DNA of 36,568 bases from Streptomyces sp. 15-116A (GCF_025290915.1 NZ_JAOCQE010000038.1:1-36568), one strand, 5' to 3'. Positions 23,204 to 32,213 are shown, counted from the first letter of the stretch. The notes: generated by a model from the letters alone, not told the origin. Numbers and translations are program-made.

Positions 23204-26203
23204 ATGACGTCGGCGCCGGGGCGCAGGAGCAGTACCTTCACTCGGCTGCTGCGGCACGGCTTCACCGACCCCTCCGCCGCCGAGCGCCTGCTGGACGGAC
23301 CCGAGCTGGCGCCCGTGCGCAGCGATCCGGTGCTGCTGGACGCGCTCGGCGCCACCGCCGACCCGGATCTCGCGCTGCTCGGGCTGGTACGGCTGCTGGA
23401 GGCGCAGCCCGGACCGACGGACCGCCAGGAGCTGCTGGACACCGTGATCGCGGCGAAGCCGCTGCGGGACCGGCTGCTGGGCGTGCTCGGCGCCTCGGCC
23501 GCCCTCGGCGACCATCTCGCCCGGCACTCCGGGGACTGGCGGGCGCTCGTCACGTACGAGCCGAGCGATCTGCATCCCGGCGTCGAGGAGTTCGAGCGGG
23601 GGCTGGCCGGCGCGACCGACGCCGTGTCGCTGCGGGTCGCCTACCGGCGCTGTCTGCTGTCCATCGCCGCCCGGGATGTCTGCGGCACCACCGAGGTCGC
23701 CGAGACCGCCGCCGAACTCGCCGATCTCGCCACCGCCACCCTGCGGGCCGCTCTCGCGCTCGCCGAGGCCGCCGCGCCCAAGGACGCCGCCGTGTGCCGG
23801 CTCGCGGTGATCGCCATGGGGAAGTGCGGCGGGCACGAGCTGAACTACGTGTCGGACGTCGATGTCGTCTTCGTGGGGGAGCCCGCCGAGGGGGCGGACG
23901 AAGGGAAGGCGCTGCGCGCCGCCACCCGGCTCGCCTCGCACATGATGCGGATCTGCTCCGAGTCCACCGTCGAGGGCACGATCTGGCCCGTCGACGCCAA
24001 TCTGCGGCCCGAGGGACGCAACGGCCCGCTGGTGCGCACGCTGGCCTCCCATGTCGCCTACTACCAGCGCTGGGCCAAGACCTGGGAGTTCCAGGCGCTG
24101 CTCAAGGCCCGGCCCGTCGCCGGTGACCTCGGGCTCGGGCAGGAGTACGTCGACGCGCTGCAGCCGCTGGTGTGGCAGGCCGCCGAGCGGGAGAACTTCG
24201 TCGGCGACGTGCAGAAGATGCGGCGGCGGGTCGTCGAGAACATCCCCGCCGCCGAGGTCGACCGGCAGCTGAAGCTGGGGCCGGGCGGTCTGCGGGACGT
24301 CGAGTTCGCCGTACAGCTGCTGCAGCTGGTGCACGGGCGGGCCGACGCCTCGCTGCGCAGCGGGACGACGCTGGATGCCTTGAAGGCGCTGGCCGCCGGG
24401 GGGTATGTGGGGCGGGCCGATGCCGCGCAGCTGGACGAGGCGTACCGGTTCCTGCGGTCCATGGAGCACCGGATCCAGCTGTACCGGCTGCGGCGGACCC
24501 ATCTCGTGCCCGAGGACGAGGCCGATCTGCGGCGGCTGGGGCGGTCGCTCGGGCTGCGGACGGACCCGGTGTCGAGCCTGCAGCGTGAGTGGCGTCGGCA
24601 CGCGTCCGTGGTGCGGCGGCTGCACGAGAAGCTGTTCTACCGGCCGCTGCTCGACGCAGTCGCCGCGCTGGCGCCCGGGGAGGCGCGGCTCAGCGCCGAG
24701 GCCGCGCGCGAGCGGCTGGTCGCCCTGGGATACGCCGATCCCGCGTCCGCGCTGCGGCATCTGGAGGCGCTGGCCTCCGGGGTGACGCGGAAGGCGGCGA
24801 TCCAGCGGACGCTGCTGCCGGTGCTGCTGGGATGGTTCGCGGACTCGGCGGATCCGGACGCCGGGCTGCTGAACTTCCGGAAGGTGTCCGACGCGCTGGG
24901 CAAGACGCCCTGGTATCTGCGGCTGCTGCGGGACGAGGGGGCGGCGGCGGAGAACCTGGCCCGGGTGCTGTCGGCGGGGCGGCTCGCGCCCGATCTGCTG
25001 ATGCGGGCGCCCGAGGCGGTCGCGCTGCTGGGCGACGGGGACGGCGGGGGGCTGCGGCCTCGGTCCCGGGCTCATCTGGAGCAGGAGATCCTCGCTGCCG
25101 TGGGGCGGGCTGATGATGCTGTTCAGGGGGTCACCGCCGCTCGGGGGGTGCGGCGGCGGGAGCTGTTCCGTACCGCTGCGGCGGACATCGTGGGGTCCTA
25201 CGGGACGGAGTCGCAGCCCGCCGAGGCCGACGAGGGGGCGCTCGTCGATCTGGTGGGGGGTGCGGTGTCTGACTTGACGGCCGCGACGCTTGCCGGGACC
25301 CTGCGGGCCGTGGTGCGGGAAGGGTGGGGGGACACCCTGCCCACGCGGTTCGCGGTCATCGGCATGGGGCGGTTCGGGGGGCACGAGCTGGGCTACGGGT
25401 CCGACGCCGATGTGCTGTACGTGCATGAACCGCGGGACGGTGTGGACGAGGGGGAGGCGGCGAGGGCCGCGAACAAGGTCGTCGCCGAGATGCGGCGGTT
25501 GCTGCAGATTCCGAGTGCTGATCCGCCGCTGCTCGTCGATGCCGACCTGCGGCCCGAGGGCAAGTCCGGGCCGCTGGTGCGGACGCTGAAGTCGTACGAG
25601 GCGTACTACCGGCGGTGGGCGCTGGTGTGGGAGCGGCACGCCTTGCTGCGGGCCGAGTATGTCGCCGGCGACGAGGATCTCGGGCGCCGGTTCGTCGAGA
25701 TGGTCGATCCGCTGCGGTACCCGGCGGGCGGGCTGGGGGACGACGCCGTGCGGGAGATCCGGCGGCTGAAGGCGCGGATGGAGTCCGAGCGGCTGCCCCG
25801 GGGGGCTGATCCGAAGCTGCACGCGAAGCTCGGGCCGGGCGGGCTGTCGGACGTGGAGTGGACCGTGCAGTTGGTGCAGCTGCGGCACGGGGCGACGGTG
25901 GAGGGGCTGCGGACCACGCGTACGCGGGAGGCGCTGGCGGCGGCCGCGGCGGCGGGGCTGGTGTCCGAGGACGACGCCGGGGTGCTGGACGAGGCGTGGG
26001 TGCTGGCTACGCGGGTGCGGAACGCGGTGATGCTGGTGCGGGGGCGGGCGGGGGACACGTTTCCCACGGATCCGCGGGAGCTGGCTGCCGTGGGGCGGTA
26101 TCTGGGGTACGGGCCCGGGCGGGCCGGGGACATGCTCGATGCGTATCGGCGTACGGCGCGGCGCGCTCGTGCGGTGGTGACGGAGCTGTTCTACGGGGAC
26201 TGA
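23204..26203 (+). CDS. glnE: Bifunctional glutamine synthetase adenylyltransferase/adenylyl-removing enzyme
   Basis: GlnE attaches AMP to, and removes it from, the regulatory Tyr of glutamine synthetase I (GlnA1), tuning ammonium assimilation. The 999-residue protein has the expected tandem nucleotidyltransferase domains. The N-terminal adenylyl-removing domain has MGKCGGHELNYVSDVDVVFV at residue 205, and the C-terminal adenylyltransferase domain has GMGRFGGHELGYGSDADVLYV at 720. Both keep the two catalytic Asp (DVD, DAD), and each is followed by a LRPEGRNGPLVRTL or LRPEGKSGPLVRTL block. ATG 23204 has GAGGGAGG upstream. GlnA1 is not in this window; the nearby GlnA2 lacks the target Tyr. Confidence 0.97.
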   Translation: MTSAPGRRSSTFTRLLRHGFTDPSAAERLLDGPELAPVRSDPVLLDALGATADPDLALLGLVRLLEAQPGPTDRQELLDTVIAAKPLRDRLLGVLGASAALGDHLARHSGDWRALVTYEPSDLHPGVEEFERGLAGATDAVSLRVAYRRCLLSIAARDVCGTTEVAETAAELADLATATLRAALALAEAAAPKDAAVCRLAVIAMGKCGGHELNYVSDVDVVFVGEPAEGADEGKALRAATRLASHMMRICSESTVEGTIWPVDANLRPEGRNGPLVRTLASHVAYYQRWAKTWEFQALLKARPVAGDLGLGQEYVDALQPLVWQAAERENFVGDVQKMRRRVVENIPAAEVDRQLKLGPGGLRDVEFAVQLLQLVHGRADASLRSGTTLDALKALAAGGYVGRADAAQLDEAYRFLRSMEHRIQLYRLRRTHLVPEDEADLRRLGRSLGLRTDPVSSLQREWRRHASVVRRLHEKLFYRPLLDAVAALAPGEARLSAEAARERLVALGYADPASALRHLEALASGVTRKAAIQRTLLPVLLGWFADSADPDAGLLNFRKVSDALGKTPWYLRLLRDEGAAAENLARVLSAGRLAPDLLMRAPEAVALLGDGDGGGLRPRSRAHLEQEILAAVGRADDAVQGVTAARGVRRRELFRTAAADIVGSYGTESQPAEADEGALVDLVGGAVSDLTAATLAGTLRAVVREGWGDTLPTRFAVIGMGRFGGHELGYGSDADVLYVHEPRDGVDEGEAARAANKVVAEMRRLLQIPSADPPLLVDADLRPEGKSGPLVRTLKSYEAYYRRWALVWERHALLRAEYVAGDEDLGRRFVEMVDPLRYPAGGLGDDAVREIRRLKARMESERLPRGADPKLHAKLGPGGLSDVEWTVQLVQLRHGATVEGLRTTRTREALAAAAAAGLVSEDDAGVLDEAWVLATRVRNAVMLVRGRAGDTFPTDPRELAAVGRYLGYGPGRAGDMLDAYRRTARRARAVVTELFYGD

Positions 26204-26240
26204 GGTGGTCCGTCCCCGCGCGAGCTGAGTGCGTGGGTCG

Positions 26241-26351
26241 GGGCCGCGGTGGTACGGCACAGCCCGCCGCAGTCGCGCCCCTCCCTGTGTTGCCGGGTGG
26301 GCCGGCGTGGGGACCAGCTAAGCGGCGGGCTGCGCCGTACCACCGCGGCCC
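26241..26351. repeat. Long inverted repeat (30-bp arms) between glnE and the PAP2 gene
   Basis: Arms 26241-26270 and 26322-26351 are complementary with a single mismatch around a 51-nt loop. They contain ggccgcggtggtacggc and agcccgccgc. The right arm is coding: it specifies the last residues of the PAP2 protein. Placed between convergent genes it can act as a bidirectional terminator. I recall the same motif as common between Streptomyces genes, so it may be a dispersed palindromic element. Confidence 0.75.
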
Positions 26352-27184
26352 GCTCCTGTTGTCTCGCGGCTGCGGGGCGGGACTCGTCGTGGGAGGCGGT
26401 GGGGGAGGGTGCCGTACCAGAGGGTGGCGAGGGCGTAGCCGGCGGTCAGGCAGATGAGGCCGCCCACCGCGTCGAGCCAGAAGTGGTTGGCTGTGGCGAC
26501 GATGACGACGAGGGTCAGGGTGGGGTAGAGCAGGCCGAGGATCTTGGCCCAGGGGACCGTGGCCAGGGTGAAGATGGTCAGGCCGCACCAGACCGACCAG
26601 CCGATGTGCATCGAGGGCATGGCGGCGTACTGGTTGGACATGTTCTTCAGGTCGCCGGAGGCCATCGAGCCCCAGGTCTCGTGGACCATCACCGTGTCGA
26701 TGAAGGCCTCGCCGTTCATCAGGCGGGGTGGGGCCAGGGGGTAGAGGTAGTAGCCGACCAGGGCCACCGCGGTGGTGGAGAAGAGGACCAGGCGGGTCGC
26801 GGCGTAGCGGCCGGGGTGGCTTCGGTAGAGCCAGACGAGGACGCCGAGGGTCACCACGAAGTGCAGGGTGGCGTAGTAGTAGTTCATGCCGACGATGAGC
26901 CAAGTCACCGAGTTCACGGCGTGGTTGATCGACTCCTCGACGGCGATGCCCAGGTGGTGTTCCAGCCGCCAGATCCAGTCGGCGTTGCGGAGGGCCTCGG
27001 CCTTCTGCTCGGGGACCGCGTTGCGGATCAGGGAGTACGTCCAGTAACTCACCGCGATCAGCAGGATCTCGAACCACAGGCGGGGCCTGCGGGGGGTGCG
27101 CCTCGCTGTGGGTGGTGCGGTCGTGACGGGGTGTGGAACGGCCTGCTGCCGGCCCTCCAGCGTTGTCACGGTCGTGTCACCCAT
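26318..27184 (-). CDS. PAP2-superfamily membrane phosphatase or phosphotransferase
   Basis: The 288-residue protein has about six hydrophobic helices, starting at LWFEILLIAVSYWTYSLI. It shows PAP2 signature blocks AAMPSMHIGWSVW (C2, with PSMH in place of PSGH) and TANHFWLDAVGG (C3, HxxxD). The type resembles the inositol-phosphoceramide-synthase-like branch (PAP2_3). It may dephosphorylate a lipid phosphate or transfer a phospho-alcohol group. ATG 27184 (MGDTTVTT) is chosen; no good ribosome site is visible. The last dozen residues (GRGGTAQPAA) come from the inverted repeat and are unlikely to matter. Confidence 0.88.
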   Translation of the reverse strand: MGDTTVTTLEGRQQAVPHPVTTAPPTARRTPRRPRLWFEILLIAVSYWTYSLIRNAVPEQKAEALRNADWIWRLEHHLGIAVEESINHAVNSVTWLIVGMNYYYATLHFVVTLGVLVWLYRSHPGRYAATRLVLFSTTAVALVGYYLYPLAPPRLMNGEAFIDTVMVHETWGSMASGDLKNMSNQYAAMPSMHIGWSVWCGLTIFTLATVPWAKILGLLYPTLTLVVIVATANHFWLDAVGGLICLTAGYALATLWYGTLPHRLPRRVPPRSRETTGAGRGGTAQPAA

Positions 27185-27233
27185 AGGCACAGAGTCTGCC
27201 AGAAAGACCCTCCCCCTCAGATCATCCTCTGGT

Positions 27234-27246
27234 CGGGTTCGACCCG
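27234..27246 (-). terminator. Short hairpin after malR
   Basis: cgggt (27234-27238) pairs with acccg (27242-27246), 27 nt beyond the malR stop. It is short, and the call is weak. Confidence 0.3.
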
Positions 27247-27272
27247 CATGTTCGGGTTCGGGGGGCTACGAC

Positions 27273-28298
27273 TCAGGAACGACTCGGGGCCGAGTCCGTC
27301 GAGCCGCGGACGACGAGCTCCGGCATGAAAACGAACTCGCTGTGCGGGGCAGGGGTTCCGCCGATCTCCTCGAGGAGGGTGCGGACGGCAGCCTGGCCCA
27401 TCGCCGGGACCGGCTTGCGGATGGTCGTCAGGGGCGGGTCGGTGAAGGCGATCAGCGGGGAGTCGTCGAAGCCGACCACGGAGATGTCCTTGGGGACGTC
27501 CATGCCGAGTTGCCGGGTGGCTCGTATCGCACCCAGCGCCATCATGTCGCTGGCGCAGACGACGGCCGTGCAGTCGCGTTCGATGAGCGCGGTCGCCGCC
27601 GCCTGGCCGCCCTCCAGCGTGTACAGCGAGTGCTGGATCAGTTCCTTCTCGATGGTCTCGGCGGACAGGCCCAGTTGGTCCTGCATCGTGCGGACGAAGC
27701 CCTCGATCTTGCGCTGCACGGGGACGAAGCGCTTGGGGCCGAGGGCCAGGCCGATGCGGGTGTGGCCGAGGGAGGCGAGGTGGGTGACCGCGAGGGCCAT
27801 CGCCGCGCGGTCGTCGGGGGAGATGAAGGGGGCCTGGACCTTGGGGGAGAAGCCGTCGACCAGGACGAAGGGGACGCCCTGTGCGCGCAGGCGCTCGTAG
27901 CGCTGCATGTCGGCGGTGGTGTCCGCGTGCAGGCCGGAGACGTAGATGATGCCGGCCACGCCCCGGTCCACCAGCATCTCGGTGAGCTCGTCCTCGGTGG
28001 AGCCGCCCGGGGTCTGGGTGGCCAGCACCGGGGTGTAGCCCTGGCGGGTCAGGGCCTGGCCGATGACCTGGGCCAGGGCCGGAAAGATGGGGTTCTCCAG
28101 CTCCGGGGTGATCAGACCCACCAGGCCCTCGCTGCGCTGGCGGAGCCGCACCGGGCGTTCGTAGCCCAGGACGTCGAGGGCGGCGAGGACGGACTGGCGG
28201 GTGGTGGCGGCGACGCCCGGCTTGCCGTTGAGGACGCGGCTGACGGTCGCCTCGCTCACCCCCGCCTGAGCAGCGATATCGGCAAGCCGTGTGGTCAC
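27273..28298 (-). CDS. malR: LacI-family maltose regulator MalR
   Basis: MalR represses maltose and maltodextrin genes in Streptomyces. The 341-residue protein has an N-terminal helix-turn-helix (TTRLADIAAQAGVSEATVSRVLNGKPGVA), a hinge, and a periplasmic-binding-protein-like effector domain (LVGLITPELENPIFPALAQVI, SDMMALGAIRATRQLG, VVGFDDSPLIAFTDPPLTTI). I recall it as nearly identical to S. lividans Reg1 and S. coelicolor MalR. I chose GTG 28298 to match those proteins, although it lacks a ribosome site. An in-frame ATG at 28391 has GAGGGA upstream and would add 31 residues. It is divergent from malE. Confidence 0.94.
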   Translation of the reverse strand: MTTRLADIAAQAGVSEATVSRVLNGKPGVAATTRQSVLAALDVLGYERPVRLRQRSEGLVGLITPELENPIFPALAQVIGQALTRQGYTPVLATQTPGGSTEDELTEMLVDRGVAGIIYVSGLHADTTADMQRYERLRAQGVPFVLVDGFSPKVQAPFISPDDRAAMALAVTHLASLGHTRIGLALGPKRFVPVQRKIEGFVRTMQDQLGLSAETIEKELIQHSLYTLEGGQAAATALIERDCTAVVCASDMMALGAIRATRQLGMDVPKDISVVGFDDSPLIAFTDPPLTTIRKPVPAMGQAAVRTLLEEIGGTPAPHSEFVFMPELVVRGSTDSAPSRS

Positions 28299-28457
28299 AG
28301 GACTGGACTGTAGCTGGCGCGTCTCTCCTTGCACACCGAACGGACGCCTGGTGCGCGCCGTCGAACGGCCCGCTGCGGGCTGCTGGGTCATCGCGGTCCC
28401 TCACGTGATGGTCGGCGTCCGTTCCGCAACGGATGATTCACCCGGCGGAAACGGATG

Positions 28458-28480
28458 GCAAGTGCTTGCAGAGTCTTGCA
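28458..28480. promoter_or_regulatory. MalR-type operator cluster between malR and malE
   Basis: GCAAGTGCTTGC (28458-28469) is a perfect palindrome. CTTGCA occurs at 28465-28470 and again at 28475-28480, 10 bp apart. CTTGCA repeats are the recognised type of site for Reg1/MalR. This cluster is about 150 bp upstream of the malE promoter and nearer to malR, so it could also serve autoregulation. Confidence 0.6.
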
Positions 28481-28568
28481 CAACTGTCCGAGACGCAGGT
28501 GTGGAGCGGTAGAACGCGGTCGCGAGGCGGTCTAGGAGCGGTCACGGCGGGATAACTCTCGCGCTCTC

Positions 28569-28620
28569 TTGCAAAAGTTTTCAGCAAGGTCTTTCGAATC
28601 GCTTACATCGCTGTTACGTT
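28569..28620 (+). promoter_or_regulatory. malE promoter and MalR box
   Basis: The box is TTGCAAAA (28569-28576), 3 nt, TTCAGCAA (28580-28587). The promoter candidate is TTTCGA (28592-28597), 17 nt, TACGTT (28615-28620). The box abuts the -35. The same half-site TTCAGCAA in a matching arrangement precedes the alpha-amylase. The 423-nt malR-malE spacer holds no other gene. Confidence 0.65.
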
Positions 28621-28721
28621 CACCTCGCCCGGCGGCCGCAACGGCGCAGTCGGCAAGTCGCAGGCACGGCAGACGGGGCCGTGTCCTGCACCACACGGGC
28701 TTTCACCCTCAAGGAGAACTC

Positions 28722-29993
28722 ATGCGGCGTGGCATAGCGGCCACCGCGCTGGTGGCGTCCCTCGCTCTCTCGGCGACGGCGTGCGGCGGGGACAGCGACA
28801 GCGGTGACAAGGCCGGCGGGCCGGTCACCATCACCTGGTGGGACACCTCCAACGCGACCAACGAGGCGCCGACGTACAAGGCCCTGGTCAAGGAGTTCGA
28901 GGCCGCCAACAAGGGCATCAAGGTCAAGTACGTCAACGTCCCCTTCGACCAGGCGCAGAACAAGTTCGACACCGCCGCCGGTTCCAAGGGCGCCCCCGAC
29001 GTGCTGCGCTCCGAGGTCGGCTGGACCCCCGCCTTCGCCAAGAAGGGCTTCTTCCTGCCGCTGGACGGCACCGAGGCCCTCAAGGAGCAGGACAAGTTCA
29101 AGTCCAACCTGCTCGAGCAGGCCAAGTACGAGGGCAAGACCTACGGCGTCCCGTTCACCACGGACACCCTCGCGCTGGTCTACAACAAGGAGCTCTTCGA
29201 GAAGGCCGGTGTCGAGGCCCCCAAGACCTGGGACGAGCTGAAGAAGGCCGCCGCCACCATCAAGGAGAAGACCGGCGTCGACGGCTACTGGGGCTCGACC
29301 CAGGCCTACTACGCCCAGTCCTTCCTGTACGGCGAGGGCACCGACACCGTCGACGTCGACGCCAAGAAGATCACCGTCAAGTCGCCCGAGGCCAAGAAGG
29401 CGTACGGCACCTGGCTGAGCCTGTTCAAGGGCAAGGGCCTGCACAAGGCCGACGTCACCGCCGACGCCTACGCCCACATCCAGGACGCGTTCGTCAACGG
29501 CAAGGTCGCCGCGATCATCCAGGGCCCGTGGGAGATCACCAACTTCTACAAGGGCTCCGCGTTCAAGGACAAGAACAACCTCGGCATCGCCACCGTCCCG
29601 GCCGGCTCCACCGGCAAGGCGGGCGCCCCGACCGGCGGCCACAACCTGTCCGTCTACGCCGGTTCCACCGAGGACAAGCAGCAGGCCGCGCTGAAGTTCG
29701 TGAACTTCATGACCTCCGCCAAGGCGCAGGAGACCATCGCGCTGAAGAACTCCACGCTGCCCACGCGTGACGACGCCTACACCGACAAGGTCAAGGCCGA
29801 CCCGGGCATCGCGGGCTACCAGACGGTCCTCTCCGCCGCCCAGCCGCGCCCGGCGCTGCCCGAGTACAGCTCGCTGTGGGGTCCGCTCGACGACGAGCTG
29901 CCGCAGATCGCGAGCGGCAAGGACTCCCTGGACAAGGGCCTGACCGACGCGGAGATCGCGATCGCCAAGCTGGTGCCGGACTTCAGCAAGTGA
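28722..29993 (+). CDS. malE: Maltose/maltodextrin-binding lipoprotein MalE
   Basis: The 423-residue extracytoplasmic binding protein captures maltose and maltodextrins for the MalFG channel. It has a lipoprotein signal peptide (MRRGIAATALVASLALSATACGG) with the lipid-attached Cys at 21. The mature protein shows the family 1 solute-binding fold: VTITWWDTSNATNEAPTYKALVKEFE, the APDVLRSEVGWTPAFAKKGFFLPL block, YGVPFTTDTLALVYNKELFEKAGV and AIIQGPWEITNFY. ATG 28722 has AAGGAG 7 nt upstream. Expression should be MalR-controlled. A strong hairpin separates it from malF. Confidence 0.95.
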   Translation: MRRGIAATALVASLALSATACGGDSDSGDKAGGPVTITWWDTSNATNEAPTYKALVKEFEAANKGIKVKYVNVPFDQAQNKFDTAAGSKGAPDVLRSEVGWTPAFAKKGFFLPLDGTEALKEQDKFKSNLLEQAKYEGKTYGVPFTTDTLALVYNKELFEKAGVEAPKTWDELKKAAATIKEKTGVDGYWGSTQAYYAQSFLYGEGTDTVDVDAKKITVKSPEAKKAYGTWLSLFKGKGLHKADVTADAYAHIQDAFVNGKVAAIIQGPWEITNFYKGSAFKDKNNLGIATVPAGSTGKAGAPTGGHNLSVYAGSTEDKQQAALKFVNFMTSAKAQETIALKNSTLPTRDDAYTDKVKADPGIAGYQTVLSAAQPRPALPEYSSLWGPLDDELPQIASGKDSLDKGLTDAEIAIAKLVPDFSK

Positions 29994-29999
29994 CGCCCG

Positions 30000-30044
30000 G
30001 GTGGCCGCCGGACCCCGCCAGTAGGGGAGGGTCCGGCGGCCACC
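30000..30044 (+). terminator. Intra-operon hairpin between malE and malF
   Basis: A 16-bp perfect stem (30000-30015 with 30029-30044) has a 13-nt loop. It begins 7 nt after the malE stop and ends 41 nt before the malF start. It is likely a partial terminator or a 3'-end stabiliser that makes the binding protein more abundant than the channel. Confidence 0.7.
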
Positions 30045-30085
30045 GGCCGTGCCGTACTCCTTGATCATCCAGAAGGTGCCGAACC

Positions 30086-31090
30086 ATGACAGTCGCCATC
30101 GACCGTGCGACCGGCAAGCGCCGCGGTGACCGCGCGCCCCGGCCCGGCCCGGTCAGCCGCATGAAGCGGGCATTCGCCAAGCACTGGTACGCCTACGCCA
30201 TGATCGCGCCGGTGGCCGTCGTGCTCGGCGTCATCGTGCTGTACCCCCTGGCGTACGGCTTCTATCTGACGCTCACCGACGCCGACAGCCTCAACTCGGC
30301 CCGCACCATCGGCGTCAACGAGATCGAGGCCACCTACAAGTTCATCGGCCTGGACAACTACGCCGACATCCTGTGGGGCGAGACGGCCTACGACCGCTTC
30401 TGGTCGCACTTCATCTGGACGATCGTGTGGACGGCCGCCTGTGTCGCCCTGCACTACGGCATCGGGCTCGGCCTCGCGCTGCTGCTCAACCAGAAGCTGC
30501 GCGGGCGCACCCTGTACCGGCTGGTGCTGATCCTGCCGTGGGCCGTGCCCACGTTCGTGACCGTCTTCGGCTGGCGCTTCATGCTCGCCGACTCCGGCAT
30601 CATCAACTCTGGCCTGGACACGTTCGGCCTGCCGACGCCGCTGTGGCTGGAGGACCCCTTCTGGCAGCGGTTCGCCGCGATCATGGTCAACACCTGGTGC
30701 GGTGTGCCGTTCATGATGGTCTCCCTGCTCGGCGGCCTGCAGTCGATCGACTCCACGCTGTACGAGGCGGCCGAGATGGACGGCGCCAGCGCCTGGCAGC
30801 GGTTCCGGCACGTCACCCTGCCGGGGCTGCGCTCGGTCAGCTCCACCGTGGTGCTGCTCGGCATCATCTGGACCTTCAACCAGTTCGCCATCATCTTCCT
30901 GCTGTTCGGCAACACCGCCCCGGACGCGCAGATCCTCGTGACCTGGGCCTACCAGCTGGGCTTCGGACAGCAGCCGCGCGAGTTCGCCGAGTCCGCGGCC
31001 TACGGCATGCTGCTGCTGGCCATCCTGGTCGTCTTCACCTCCTTCTACCGCCGCTGGCTGAACCGCAATGAGCAGCAGCTCGCGATCTGA
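30086..31090 (+). CDS. malF: Maltose ABC transporter permease MalF
   Basis: The 334-residue inner-membrane protein has about six helices (first YAYAMIAPVAVVLGVIVLYPLAYGFYL) and the ABC permease EAA loop EAAEMDGASAWQRFRHVTLPGL near residue 228, where the ATPase docks. It pairs with MalG. ATG 30086 has AGAAGG upstream. No malK-type ATPase lies in the cluster; in Streptomyces the shared ATPase MsiK fills that role. Confidence 0.95.
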   Translation: MTVAIDRATGKRRGDRAPRPGPVSRMKRAFAKHWYAYAMIAPVAVVLGVIVLYPLAYGFYLTLTDADSLNSARTIGVNEIEATYKFIGLDNYADILWGETAYDRFWSHFIWTIVWTAACVALHYGIGLGLALLLNQKLRGRTLYRLVLILPWAVPTFVTVFGWRFMLADSGIINSGLDTFGLPTPLWLEDPFWQRFAAIMVNTWCGVPFMMVSLLGGLQSIDSTLYEAAEMDGASAWQRFRHVTLPGLRSVSSTVVLLGIIWTFNQFAIIFLLFGNTAPDAQILVTWAYQLGFGQQPREFAESAAYGMLLLAILVVFTSFYRRWLNRNEQQLAI

Positions 31091-31103
31091 GGCAGGAGTC
31101 CCC

Positions 31104-32015
31104 ATGAGCACCACGACTGTTGAGACCGCCGCCCCGGCCGGTCCGCCGGCCGGCGAGAAGACCGCCAAGCGCCCGGCGCGGCGGCGCGGCGAGGTCACCC
31201 CGCTGGGACGCCTCACCTCGCACGGCATCCTGATCGTCGCGAGCCTGATCGCGCTGTTCCCGGTCGCCTGGCTGGTCTTCCTGTCCCTCGGCCCGGACAA
31301 GGACGACTATCTGCGTCCCGGCGGCATCTGGGGCAAGATGACGCTGGACAACTACGCGTTCGTCCTGCAGAACACGAACTTCTTCGACTGGCTGAAGAGC
31401 TCGCTGATCGTCTCCCTCGGGACGACGTTCATCGGTGTCCTCGTCGCCGCCACCACCGGCTACGCGGTCTCCCGCATGCGCTTCCCGGGGTACAAGAAGT
31501 TCATGTGGGTGCTGCTGGTCACCCAGATGTTCCCGGTGGCCGTGCTGATGGTGCCGATGTACCAGATCCTGTCGGACCTGCGGCTCGTCGACACCTACTT
31601 CGGCCTGATCCTCGTGTACTGCACCACGGCCGTGCCGTACTGCGCCTGGCTGATGAAGGGATACTTCGACACCATCCCGTTCGAGATCGACGAGGCCGGG
31701 CGCGTCGACGGGCTGACCCCCTTCGGCACGTTCGCGCGGCTGATCCTGCCGCTCGCCAAGCCGGGCCTCGCGGTCGCCGCGTTCTACAGCTTCATCACCG
31801 CGTTCGGCGAGGTCGCGTTCGCCACGACGTTCATGCTGGACGACGAGAAGTACACGCTTGCCGTCGGACTGCAGAGCTTTGTCAGCGAGCATGACGCGCA
31901 GCGCAATCTCATGGCTGCCACGGCAGTTCTGATCGCGATACCTGTCTCCGCGTTCTTCTATCTCGTGCAGAAGAACCTGGTGGCGGGCCTTACCGCCGGC
32001 GGTACGAAGGGGTAG
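31104..32015 (+). CDS. malG: Maltose ABC transporter permease MalG
   Basis: The 303-residue protein has six predicted helices and the EAA-type loop EIDEAGRVDGLTPFGTFARLILPLAKPG near residue 195. It forms the channel with MalF. I chose ATG 31104 (MSTTTVETA), with GGAG 6 nt upstream and 13 nt after the malF stop; the frame opens further upstream but overlaps malF. The N-terminal 30 residues are Pro/Ala/Lys-rich and cytoplasmic. Confidence 0.95.
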   Translation: MSTTTVETAAPAGPPAGEKTAKRPARRRGEVTPLGRLTSHGILIVASLIALFPVAWLVFLSLGPDKDDYLRPGGIWGKMTLDNYAFVLQNTNFFDWLKSSLIVSLGTTFIGVLVAATTGYAVSRMRFPGYKKFMWVLLVTQMFPVAVLMVPMYQILSDLRLVDTYFGLILVYCTTAVPYCAWLMKGYFDTIPFEIDEAGRVDGLTPFGTFARLILPLAKPGLAVAAFYSFITAFGEVAFATTFMLDDEKYTLAVGLQSFVSEHDAQRNLMAATAVLIAIPVSAFFYLVQKNLVAGLTAGGTKG

Positions 32016-32035
32016 AGCCGCTAGGGGGTGAACTG

Positions 32036-32108
32036 TTGTCGTTCGGCTGCCGCACCGTCGTGGCTTGTCGCGCAGTTCCCCGCGCCCCTGGCGGCGTTCC
32101 CCTTCCCT
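32036..32108. repeat. Dispersed Streptomyces intergenic repeat upstream of aglA
   Basis: The 198-nt malG-aglA spacer holds a long stretch containing gtggcttgtcgcgcagttcc and ccgcgcccct. From experience this is one of the most frequent intergenic sequences in Streptomyces genomes. No gene or clear promoter is seen in the spacer. It probably read-through joins aglA to the mal operon. Confidence 0.7.
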
Positions 32109-32213
32109 TGCTCGAGGCGGTCGCGGTGCCCATCCGACCCCGCTGACACTGCGGCCGCCTCGTCTCCACGCCGCCCCCACCGCCTTCCCGACCGAACACG
32201 TATCAAGGACGAC

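Noticed and set aside
23168..26260. Very long open frame antisense to glnE (about 1030 codons)
   Set aside because: High-GC third positions leave the complementary frame open. The translation is Arg/Pro/Gln-rich without domains, while the + strand is clear GlnE.
27234..27247. GGGTTCGACCC resembling a tRNA T-arm
   Set aside because: No matching anticodon, D-arm or acceptor stem can be folded nearby.
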